This document shows positions 1 through 6,884 of a stretch of DNA of 11,040 nucleotides, piece after piece. The DNA is from Clostridium sp. UBA3947 (GTDB lineage Bacteria; Bacillota; Clostridia; Clostridiales; Clostridiaceae). Under the pieces are notes generated by a model. It saw only the letters and a list, made by a program, of their open reading frames with translations, had not been told where the DNA came from and made no database searches. Position 1 is the stretch's first letter; every line of letters begins with the position of its first letter. A program made the position numbers and the translations under genes. The stretch is from the NCBI GenBank assembly GCA_002385545.1, contig DGDR01000247.1, forward strand, positions 1 through 11,040, given 5' to 3'.

Positions 1-941
1 TCCTTATTACGAATGTTTTTTAAATAAAATACAAACTCATCGCCACTAAGTCTAAATAATTCATAGTTGTCCTCAGTAAAGGTTAGTAATCTCATGGCTA
101 CTTCTAGTAAATATTTATCACCAAAGGAATGACCTAAGGTATCGTTTATAAATTTAAAGTTATCTATGTCTATAAATACCATAGCGTCAAGGATGTCGTT
201 ATTATTTGGTTTCATGAAACTTAATCTTGTGCCAACGGTTTCATAGAGGTACAATCGATTATAGAGGCCTGTTAATGGATCGTGATAAGCTATGTATTGT
301 AACTCATCCTCATAATCCTTAAGTTCTGTAATGTCCATGTGAGAACCAATGATTCTATAAGGCTCCCCTTGAGAATTGTACAAGGTTTTGCCCCTTGTTC
401 TAATCCATTTATAATCACCGCTAGCTGTTTTTACTCTATATTCACATATAAGAAAGGACGTTTTTCCTGATATATTATCTTTAAGAGCTTTTATAATCTT
501 TGGTAAATCTTCTGGATGGGCATACTTTCTCCATGAACTTAGATAACCATCGAAATCCTTTTCATCATAGCCTAAAAGCTCGTACCATTTTTCTGAGTGA
601 AATATAGTATAATTTTTAATGTCTATATCCCAAATGGCGTCATTGGTGGAGTCTAAAACTAAGCGATAACGTTCCTCTGCACTGGCTAGATAGTTTTGGG
701 TTGAGGAAAGCTCATCGTATTGAGCTCGAATTTCTACATCGTTTTTCGCTAGTTCTTCATAAAGCTCCGTCAGTTCATCGTGATTAGCTTCTAGTTCCTG
801 CTTCATCTTTTTTATCTTTCGTATATAAAATAGAAGAATGGTTATAAAAAGCATTGATAATATTAATAAGCCAAGGGAAACATATATCAATAATTTGTAC
901 TCTCTGGAATTGGTAAGTAGACTACTAACATACGCTATCAT
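1..941 (-). CDS. Membrane-anchored PAS-GGDEF protein, probable diguanylate cyclase (3' end beyond the left edge)
   Basis: This protein probably makes cyclic di-GMP from two GTP at the inner face of the membrane, under control of a sensory PAS domain. The visible 313 residues read, in order: a short N-terminal stretch, one membrane helix (about 16-40), a basic then acidic coiled-coil linker (about 41-88), a PAS fold with its PAC tail (about 88-206, ending GSHMDITELK), and the start of a GGDEF domain (from about 215, YHDPLTGLYNR). The metal and nucleotide motifs FIDIDNFKFINDTLGH (256-271) and SGDEF (299-303) are present. The first glycine of GGDEF is serine, a variant known in active enzymes. 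The RxxD inhibitory site normally five residues before GGDEF is absent (EDNY instead). The ATG at 941 is supported by GAGGT at 952-948. The end of the catalytic domain, and any EAL or HD-GYP domain after it, lie outside the window. The gene is divergent from the DUF3810 operon. Confidence 0.9.
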   Translation of the reverse strand, partial: MIAYVSSLLTNSREYKLLIYVSLGLLILSMLFITILLFYIRKIKKMKQELEANHDELTELYEELAKNDVEIRAQYDELSSTQNYLASAEERYRLVLDSTNDAIWDIDIKNYTIFHSEKWYELLGYDEKDFDGYLSSWRKYAHPEDLPKIIKALKDNISGKTSFLICEYRVKTASGDYKWIRTRGKTLYNSQGEPYRIIGSHMDITELKDYEDELQYIAYHDPLTGLYNRLYLYETVGTRLSFMKPNNNDILDAMVFIDIDNFKFINDTLGHSFGDKYLLEVAMRLLTFTEDNYELFRLSGDEFVFYLKNIRNK

Positions 942-1040
942 TGCACTACCTCGATATTTAAGATTTATATTATTTGATACTATGAAAAAAATGTTGTAAA
1001 ACACAAAATTTTAAGGCTAATAATTGAATTATATCATAAT

Positions 1041-1069
1041 TTGATTAATTTTTATACAGCATTTAGAAT
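1041..1069 (+). promoter_or_regulatory. Probable sigma-A promoter of the DUF3810-helicase operon
   Basis: TTGATT at 1041-1046 and TAGAAT at 1064-1069 are separated by 17 bases, matching the vegetative consensus at 4/6 and 5/6 positions. Transcription would start near 1076, giving a leader of about 75 nt before the GTG start at 1151. It lies in the divergent region between the cyclase gene and the operon. The surrounding sequence is very AT-rich, so chance matches are likely and the call is moderate. No convincing promoter for the leftward cyclase gene was seen in 942-1040. Confidence 0.5.
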
Positions 1070-1137
1070 AATTATTATATAAATTGTAATATGATTAAAT
1101 TTATGATCAAATATTTTGAAGAGGATAGATAGCTTAT

Positions 1138-1144
1138 AAGGAGG
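1138..1144 (+). promoter_or_regulatory. Strong ribosome binding site that decides the GTG start
   Basis: AAGGAGG is a near-perfect Shine-Dalgarno sequence, six bases before GTG at 1151. It fixes that GTG as the start of the DUF3810-like gene in preference to later ATG codons. Confidence 0.85.
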
Positions 1145-1150
1145 TAAATT

Positions 1151-2254
1151 GTGAAGATAAATAAGAAAACTCTAGTGAAACTAATAGTTATTGCTATGGT
1201 ACCACTATTAATTATTACGAATATAATAAGTAAAAGTTTATCTAATTTTGTCGAATCCATATATTCTATGGGGATAAATAAGCCTGTAAGACAGCTTCTG
1301 AGCCTTATAACAGGTATTGTACCAGTTTCTGTGGCAGAATTTTTACTAGGCTTTCTGCTTCTTGTATTAATTGCCTTAGTAGTTAAGCTGGCTATTAGTA
1401 TTAAAAAGGGTGGCTTTCTATCTAAACTTTTAAACCTAGGGGTGTATCTATCAAGCCTTTATATATTGTTCATGGTCTTATGGGGCTTTAATTATAATAG
1501 ATTATCCTTTGAAAAAATATCTGGCTTAAAAGTAGAGAATTCCTCGAAAAAGGAGTTATACAAACTTTGCGAAAGTCTTATTCAAAGGGCTGCACAGCTT
1601 AGAGAGGATGTTAAGGAGGATTCCAAGGGAGTAATGACCATTGAAGGAGGCTATAAAGAGGTTTTTTCTAAGGCTGCCCAAGGATATGCAAAGCTATCAG
1701 AGCAATACCCAGAGCTTGCTGGCAAGTATGGTAGGCCCAAAAGAATCTTGCTATCTAAGCCTATGAGCTATACAGGAATTACAGGAATCTACATTCCATA
1801 CACAGGGGAGGCCAATGTCAATGTTAATATAAGAGATTTTATGCTCCCTGCTACTACTACCCATGAAATGGCCCACCAGAGAGGCTTTGCTAGGGAGGAT
1901 GAAGCTAATTATATTGCCTATTTAGCTTGCACTGCTAATGATGATCCTCAATTTAAGTATTCAGGAGTGATGTTGGCCTTAATCTATTCTATGAATGCTT
2001 TAGCAGATGTAGATTTTGAAGCCTATAAAGATCTAGTAGGTAAGTATTCTCCTGGTATGAGACGAGATTTAATAGATAATAATGAATTTTGGGCACAATA
2101 TGAAGGAAAAGTGGAAAAAATTTCGAATAGTATTAATAATACATATTTGAAGACTAATGGTCAGAAGGATGGTGTACAAAGCTATGGTAGGATGGTAGAT
2201 TTGCTCTTAGCAGAGTATAGGTATAAAGAAAAAGATAGGGTGGTGGAAGAATGA
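1151..2254 (+). CDS. DUF3810-like membrane protein with HExxH zinc-peptidase motif
   Basis: The product is a 367-residue membrane protein of the DUF3810 type, whose members carry a gluzincin-like metallopeptidase signature but have no established substrate. Three hydrophobic helices are visible at about 8-28, 63-83 and 95-112, followed by a soluble domain of about 250 residues. That domain contains TTTHEMAHQRGFAREDEANY (235-254): H238 and H242 would bind zinc, E239 would be the catalytic base, and E251 is the likely third ligand. The preceding segment (about 206-230: YTGITGIYIPYTGEANVN) resembles the strand that lines the active site in such peptidases. The start is GTG, backed by AAGGAGG. 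The stop overlaps the ATG of the helicase gene (ATGA at 2251-2254), so the two are almost certainly one transcript and translationally coupled. The reaction and substrate cannot be read from the sequence. Family assignment is fairly sure; peptidase activity is inferred from the motif. Confidence 0.82.
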   Translation: MKINKKTLVKLIVIAMVPLLIITNIISKSLSNFVESIYSMGINKPVRQLLSLITGIVPVSVAEFLLGFLLLVLIALVVKLAISIKKGGFLSKLLNLGVYLSSLYILFMVLWGFNYNRLSFEKISGLKVENSSKKELYKLCESLIQRAAQLREDVKEDSKGVMTIEGGYKEVFSKAAQGYAKLSEQYPELAGKYGRPKRILLSKPMSYTGITGIYIPYTGEANVNVNIRDFMLPATTTHEMAHQRGFAREDEANYIAYLACTANDDPQFKYSGVMLALIYSMNALADVDFEAYKDLVGKYSPGMRRDLIDNNEFWAQYEGKVEKISNSINNTYLKTNGQKDGVQSYGRMVDLLLAEYRYKEKDRVVEE

Positions 2255-5200
2255 ATGCAATTCTAGAAAAATACAAGGCTAGACTTGTTAATATCAGTAG
2301 TAGAAACCGAAGCTTAGTTATGAGGAAAATCTATAAAAAGAATTCCTTTGATTTATTTTCCCTTAATAAGTTTGAAAAGGGAATCCATAATCAAATAATA
2401 GAGTTCTTAGTAACTAGGAGTCTTGGCAAGGTTAGATTACTGCCAAGTCAAATGAAGTATGAGGAAGAACTTGTAAGCAAATATAAGAAAGAGTTGGAGG
2501 ATAAGTATTGGGCAGATATAAACACTTATCTTGAAAACCCTGTGACCAGTGAGGAGCTGGAGGCCTATAAAAAAGACTTAAAGGCAAAGCTAGAGAAGGA
2601 ATATGACGAAAAGGTTATATTAGTTAAGAAGCAAGCAGAGGAGATTCCACAGGTAATTAGCCAATTAAGTTACCTGCATAGAGAAATTAATGCTATAGAA
2701 AAGGAAACAGGAAGATATGAATTGTATGTAGGCTATCCTTATGTGGAAGGCCGATTTAAAGATGGAACCTTTGTAAAGGCACCGTTACTACTATTCCCTG
2801 TAAGGCTCTTAAAGGAGAAGGAGAACTGGTTATTAGATAATATAGAAGAACAGTACATATTAATAAACAAGGTTTTTCTAATGGCCTTTGAAAAGTACAA
2901 CAATACCACCTTGCAGAAGGAATTGGTTACAGAATTTTATGATTTGAGTGAGGTACAGATAGAAAACCAAGAGAGTCTGTTAAATTACTTAAAGGATGCA
3001 GGTATAGAAATAAAGGGGAAAGTTGGGGACAAGGCTGAAAAGTTTAAGGAGCATGTAGGAAAGGATGCTGGTTCTGAATATGCTCTTGGTGAATTGGTTG
3101 TCCAGAACTATTTAGTGCTAGGTAGATTTCCTATTGCTAATAATTCTATATACAATGACTATTTAGCTCTAGAGCAGGGTATGGAGCCCAATAGGCTTCT
3201 AGATAAGCTTTTGATAAATACCAATGGAGATAATACAAGCAAAAAGGCACTTGGTGAAGATAAGCAGGAAATAAGAGAAGAGGATTTCTACTTTATGTCC
3301 TCTCTGGACTATAGCCAAGAAAAGGCTGTAAAAAGTGTAAGTGATTCAGATCAATTAGTTATATATGGACCCCCAGGAACAGGAAAGTCGCAAACTATTG
3401 CTAATATTATTTCCGATGGCCTAAGCAAGGGAAAAAAGATTCTTATGGTATCTCAAAAAAGAGCAGCCTTAGATGTTATCTACAATAGAATTTCCCAGCT
3501 TAATTCAAAGGTGGCAATTATACATGATGCAGAAAAGGACAAGAGAGCCTTTTATGACAAGACAGCAGCTATTTTAGATGCCGTTGCACCAAAGGACTAT
3601 TCTATGGTGGAAATGCAGATTAAGGAAAAATCCCGAAAAATTGATGAGGATATTGCAGAGCTTGAAACCTTAGCCCAAGTGCTACAAAAGAAAAGACCCT
3701 TCGGCTTAAGTCTTCAGCAGATGTATGCTAAATCTAATAAGATAAGCTCCAAGGAGGATCCAGGCTACGAGGAGTTTAAAACTTTAAGGGAGAAGCGACC
3801 CTTCCAAGGAATGACTTATGACAGCTTAGTTGCTATTGCTAAAGATACTGCTAATGAAATTGCAAGCACCTATTACGATTATAGAAAAACCATTGATGAA
3901 AATAAGCTTATAGCAAAATTAAAGGATAATTTAGATAGCTTTGATCTTCAAGAGCTTTTAGACAAAATAGAGGAGCAACTGGAGCAGGGCTTAGAAATAA
4001 AGCTTTCTGTAACAGAAACACCACATGCTGCCAGCCTATTGGAGATGTACTGCCAAAATCCTAAAGGGGTAAATGATGCAAGTATAGCAAATTTAGCTGC
4101 TAAGATAAATGGTGAAGAAAACCAGAATCTTTTGGTAAAGTTGAATAATGGACAATGGTGGAATCCTATGTATTGGGCAAAATACAGCAAAAACAAGAGT
4201 CAGGAGGAAGCCAACCATCAAGAGTACCAAAGAAGAGAAGGAGCTATAAAGGATGAGCTTCTTGCAGTGAATAAAGAAATAGCTGCATTTACCAATAAAA
4301 TGAGCTTTTTAAGCAAGGCTTTAATGGAGGAGGAAGAGCTTAATTTATTACGTTTGATATATAGCAAAGCTCCATTAAATGAATATTTGAAGGAGATTTC
4401 TTCTGCTTTGAACCATTATGAGGAATTTAGAAGCTTAAGTATTAAGTTGTCTCATATGACTACAGAGCAGGAAAGGGTATTGGCCTATGCCTACGATAAT
4501 TCTAAGGACAAGTCTCATTATGAGCAGCTTATAAACATGATACCAGAACTATCTATACTATTAGAGATTAGCGATGCAGAGAAAGAGGACAGAGAAGGTG
4601 TTGAAAGATATAAGAAGTTTAATCTGCTTATAGAAGAGATAAATACTCTTATGAAAGAAAAGCAGAGCCTTATTCCAGAACTTATTATTAACAAGTGGGA
4701 TACTAAGCTTTACAATACCTTGATGAATAATCAAGTGGAGGAAAAGGAATTAAAAAGACAAGCTAATAAGAAACGTAAGCTGTGGCCTTTGAGAAAATAT
4801 ATTGGCCAGTTCAGACATATACTCACAGACCTATACCCATGCTGGCTCCTAAGCCCAGAAACAGTATCTGAAATAATGCCTCTTGAAAAAGGATTCTTTG
4901 ACCTTTTGATATTTGACGAGGCCTCTCAGATGTTTGTGGAAAATGCTATACCTACTATATATCGTAGTAATGCCATCGTAGTAGCTGGAGATGATAAGCA
5001 GCTTAGACCTACCTCTATATTTATGGTAAGATTGGATGATGAAGAAGAGGTAGAGGATATAGAAACAGCAGCAGCCTTAGAAGAGGAAAGCCTTTTAGAT
5101 CTAGCAAAAGTAAATTATGATTATGTACATTTAAATTATCATTATCGTTCCAGATACGACGAGCTTATTAATTTCTCAAATTATGCCTTTTATAATGGTC

Positions 5201-6168
5201 GCCTAGAAGTATCGCCAAATCTTATAAAATTGGAAAACAGCGTGGAAAAACCTATCGAAAGAATTATGGTTCAAGGTACCTGGGTTGACAGAAAGAATAA
5301 GGAAGAGGCAGAAAAGGTTGTGGAGCTCATCGATAAGATTCTTAAGGAAAGAAAGGAAAATGAGACAATAGGTATCATTACTTTCAATATACAGCAAAAG
5401 GATTTAATCGATGATATGTTAGAAGAGAGAGCTATAAAAGATGATAGCTTTGGCAATCTTTACAATGCTGAGATCAATAGAATGGACGGTAATGAAGACA
5501 TAAGCTTGTTTGTAAAGAACATTGAGAATGTACAAGGAGATGAAAGAGATATAATTATATTCTCCACTGCCTATGCTAGAAATGAAAAGGGCAAGGTATC
5601 CGTTAACTTTGGTTCCCTGTCCTCAGAAGGCGGAGAAAACAGACTTAATGTAGCTATAAGCAGAGCTAGAAAGAAGATTTATGTAGTAACCTCCATTGAA
5701 CCAGAGGAACTGGAGGTAGAAGGTACTAAGAATAATGGACCTAAGCTCTTGAAAAAGTATCTCCAGTATGTAAGAGAGGTATCTGAAGGAGATAAGAAGC
5801 AGGGAGAAGCCTTGCTATATAGCCTAGCAGATGTCAAGGCCCCAGAGGCTAATGAGGCCGCTAATAAGGGAGAATTGGCAAAAGCTATTTATAACAAGCT
5901 AACAGAGTTAGGTTATGAAGTAGATTTAGGAGTAGGGGTATCCGGTTATAGATTAGATTTAGCTATATATGATAGTAAGGCGGGCAGATATGTGCTTGGC
6001 ATAGAATGTGATGATACTGCTTACGAGGGCTCTAAGAAGGCAAGAGAAAGAGATGTTCATAGACACAGATACCTTAAGTCTAGAGGTTGGAAGGTTATAA
6101 GAATCTGGAGCCGAGATTGGTGGAACAATTGGCAAGGAGAGCTTGAAAGAATAAAAGAAAATTTATAA
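2251..6168 (+). CDS. SF1 (UPF1/DNA2-like) helicase with C-terminal PD-(D/E)xK (MTES_1575/Vsr-like) nuclease domain
   Basis: This 1305-residue cytoplasmic protein is predicted to couple ATP-driven translocation on nucleic acid to endonuclease cleavage. The N-terminus (about 1-50, with SSRNRSLVMRK) resembles the DUF4011-type lead-in of large defence helicases. Helicase motifs are intact: Walker A GPPGTGKS (373-380), motif Ia KRAALDV, PCWLLSPETVS (863-873), Walker B FDEASQ (888-893), motif III GDDKQLRPTS (913-922), YRSR (965-968), VQGDERD (1094-1100) and NVAISRAR (1133-1140). About 490 residues rich in coiled coil separate Walker A from Walker B. The C-terminal nuclease domain (about 1205-1305) shows D1236, E1252 and D1254 (RLDLAIYD, GIECDD), the basic KKARERDVHRHRY stretch, and VIRIWSRDWW. 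This matches the family in which E-x-D replaces E-x-K. The gene starts inside the stop of the peptidase gene with only a weak ribosome site, which points to coupling. The fold is well supported; an anti-phage role is inference. Confidence 0.88.
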   Translation: MNAILEKYKARLVNISSRNRSLVMRKIYKKNSFDLFSLNKFEKGIHNQIIEFLVTRSLGKVRLLPSQMKYEEELVSKYKKELEDKYWADINTYLENPVTSEELEAYKKDLKAKLEKEYDEKVILVKKQAEEIPQVISQLSYLHREINAIEKETGRYELYVGYPYVEGRFKDGTFVKAPLLLFPVRLLKEKENWLLDNIEEQYILINKVFLMAFEKYNNTTLQKELVTEFYDLSEVQIENQESLLNYLKDAGIEIKGKVGDKAEKFKEHVGKDAGSEYALGELVVQNYLVLGRFPIANNSIYNDYLALEQGMEPNRLLDKLLINTNGDNTSKKALGEDKQEIREEDFYFMSSLDYSQEKAVKSVSDSDQLVIYGPPGTGKSQTIANIISDGLSKGKKILMVSQKRAALDVIYNRISQLNSKVAIIHDAEKDKRAFYDKTAAILDAVAPKDYSMVEMQIKEKSRKIDEDIAELETLAQVLQKKRPFGLSLQQMYAKSNKISSKEDPGYEEFKTLREKRPFQGMTYDSLVAIAKDTANEIASTYYDYRKTIDENKLIAKLKDNLDSFDLQELLDKIEEQLEQGLEIKLSVTETPHAASLLEMYCQNPKGVNDASIANLAAKINGEENQNLLVKLNNGQWWNPMYWAKYSKNKSQEEANHQEYQRREGAIKDELLAVNKEIAAFTNKMSFLSKALMEEEELNLLRLIYSKAPLNEYLKEISSALNHYEEFRSLSIKLSHMTTEQERVLAYAYDNSKDKSHYEQLINMIPELSILLEISDAEKEDREGVERYKKFNLLIEEINTLMKEKQSLIPELIINKWDTKLYNTLMNNQVEEKELKRQANKKRKLWPLRKYIGQFRHILTDLYPCWLLSPETVSEIMPLEKGFFDLLIFDEASQMFVENAIPTIYRSNAIVVAGDDKQLRPTSIFMVRLDDEEEVEDIETAAALEEESLLDLAKVNYDYVHLNYHYRSRYDELINFSNYAFYNGRLEVSPNLIKLENSVEKPIERIMVQGTWVDRKNKEEAEKVVELIDKILKERKENETIGIITFNIQQKDLIDDMLEERAIKDDSFGNLYNAEINRMDGNEDISLFVKNIENVQGDERDIIIFSTAYARNEKGKVSVNFGSLSSEGGENRLNVAISRARKKIYVVTSIEPEELEVEGTKNNGPKLLKKYLQYVREVSEGDKKQGEALLYSLADVKAPEANEAANKGELAKAIYNKLTELGYEVDLGVGVSGYRLDLAIYDSKAGRYVLGIECDDTAYEGSKKARERDVHRHRYLKSRGWKVIRIWSRDWWNNWQGELERIKENL

Positions 6169-6170
6169 GC

Positions 6171-6477
6171 ACAAAAAACAGTAGAAGCTAGGATTTTTAC
6201 TACTCATTTAAAGTAATAGTCCTAGCTTCTGTTTATATATGATAAGGCTTTATCTTGCAAGTTTAGGCAACACTCCCTTCATTATTGACCCATATTTCCC
6301 AAAATTATATCTAAGTAAATTGTTGATACAGTTCTTAGTTTGCCTCCCTTCTGGATGAATTTTACTAGCAATAATTTGGGATTTTACTAAGTTTAAGTAA
6401 GTTATCAATAGCTTGTAAACTTCACCTCTTTTCTGTGAAAAGCATTTTCTAAATTTTTTAAAATATGATTTATTTCT
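6171..6477 (-). ncRNA. Putative leftward transcript, small RNA or very small protein gene (unrecognised)
   Basis: A strong sigma-A type promoter upstream and the terminator with its better U tract on this strand downstream together define a unit of about 300 nt. Within it a reading frame is open from just downstream of a TAA at 6524-6522 to the stop at 6252-6250. It has no ATG near its beginning and no Shine-Dalgarno sequence before its first TTG (6492), which lies upstream of the predicted transcript start. The only ribosome-site-like sequence is AGAGGTGA at 6429-6422, followed at a poor distance of about 14 nt by TTG (6408-6406). That start would give a basic 52-residue peptide ending GVLPKLAR. 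I do not recognise the peptide or an RNA family. A TTCAC/GTGAA hairpin surrounds the AGAGG sequence. It may be a regulatory RNA, a small protein or decayed sequence. Confidence 0.3.
6183..6230. terminator. Bidirectional rho-independent terminator
   Basis: An 11-bp perfect stem, 6183-6193 with 6220-6230 (AGAAGCTAGGA/TCCTAGCTTCT), extends inwards through 6197-6201/6212-6216 after a short mismatch, leaving a 10-nt loop. Rightward it is followed by GTTTATATAT, a weak U tract that would end the helicase operon. Leftward it is followed by ACTGTTTTTTG, a better U tract. It is therefore well placed to stop transcription arriving from the leftward promoter at 6512-6484 as well. Confidence 0.85.
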
Positions 6478-6483
6478 AATTAA

Positions 6484-6512
6484 ATAATACAATATTCTGA
6501 AAATTAAGTCAA
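6484..6512 (-). promoter_or_regulatory. Strong leftward sigma-A promoter in the gap between the helicase gene and pyk
   Basis: On the minus strand TTGACT (6512-6507) and TATTAT (6489-6484) are exactly 17 bases apart, each matching consensus at 5/6 positions. This is the best promoter match I found in the window. It points away from pyk towards the bidirectional terminator, with a start expected near 6477. Confidence 0.55.
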
Positions 6513-6646
6513 GTACTAATTAGCACCAAAGTTCCTTCATTTTATGTTAGTAAGTAAAATAATCACCGATTTTGTACTCCGCAAAATTGCTCTTAAAATC
6601 TGCTTTCTAACCTATACCTTTTGACTTTTAATTCCCATAGATTACC

Positions 6647-6675
6647 TTGCGGTTATTTTATATTAATGGGATAAT
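6647..6675 (+). promoter_or_regulatory. Possible distal pyk promoter with extended -10
   Basis: TTGCGG (6647-6652) and GATAAT (6670-6675) lie 17 bases apart, and TGG directly precedes the -10 hexamer, giving the TGn extended -10 form. The -35 match is weak (3/6). If used, it would give pyk a leader of about 200 nt that includes an eight-codon frame, MKGVREKS (6697-6723). Confidence 0.3.
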
Positions 6676-6766
6676 TTAAGAAGAAAGCTAAAAATTATGA
6701 AGGGAGTGAGAGAAAAAAGCTAGGAATAATCAGCCCCTTAATAGAAATTATATAAAATCAGGATTG

Positions 6767-6795
6767 TTGAATAATAATTATACTAAGGATAAAAT
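6767..6795 (+). promoter_or_regulatory. Probable main pyk promoter
   Basis: TTGAAT (6767-6772) and TAAAAT (6790-6795) are 17 bases apart, matching consensus at 4/6 and 5/6 positions. Transcription should begin near 6802, about 83 nt before the pyk ATG. No CcpA cre site or Rex box was recognised near it. Confidence 0.45.
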
Positions 6796-6802
6796 TAAAA
6801 AT

Positions 6803-6839
6803 AGAGCTTTATACATATAAAAAGATAGAAAAAGGCTCT
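6803..6839 (+). other. Hairpin at the predicted 5' end of the pyk mRNA
   Basis: AGAGC (6803-6807) pairs with GCTCT (6835-6839), and TTT (6808-6810) pairs with AAA (6831-6833) after one bulged G, enclosing a 20-nt AT-rich loop. With a start at about 6802 the message would open directly with this stem-loop, an arrangement known to protect mRNAs from 5'-end-dependent decay. Only three T residues follow, so it is not a good terminator. Confidence 0.35.
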
Positions 6840-6884
6840 TTAAATAGGTTGAATAAATTTAAATTATAGATAGGAGCTGTTAGC

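Larger units (their letters stand above)
6169..6884. other. 716-nt gap between genes with terminator, leftward and rightward promoters
   Basis: No convincing protein gene lies here. From left to right it holds the bidirectional terminator (6183-6230), a leftward transcription unit starting near 6477, a small hairpin ATTTTG/CAAAAT at 6569-6587, a possible extended -10 promoter at 6647-6675, the likelier pyk promoter at 6767-6795, a hairpin at the expected 5' end of the pyk message (6803-6839), and the pyk ribosome binding site AGGAG (6872-6876). The rest is AT-rich with frequent stops. No tRNA, known riboswitch or insertion sequence was recognised. Confidence 0.7.

Noticed and set aside
942..1040. 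Promoter for the leftward cyclase gene
   Set aside because: Candidate hexamers such as TTTACA and TTGTGT pair only with poor -10 sequences at usable spacing, so none was called.
3948..4196. Minus-strand open frame inside the helicase gene
   Set aside because: It lies wholly within a strongly supported coding region, has no ribosome binding site of note, and its product looks like reverse-complement coding sequence.
6523..6540. Minus-strand ATG frame MKELWC
   Set aside because: It has only six codons, no ribosome binding site, and lies upstream of the leftward promoter.
6697..6723. Eight-codon frame MKGVREKS upstream of pyk as a leader peptide
   Set aside because: There is no ribosome binding site before it and no codon run or alternative hairpins that would suggest attenuation.
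6500..6884. Riboswitch or T-box upstream of pyk
   Set aside because: No T-box sequence, conserved riboswitch core or terminator/antiterminator pair was seen before the pyk start.
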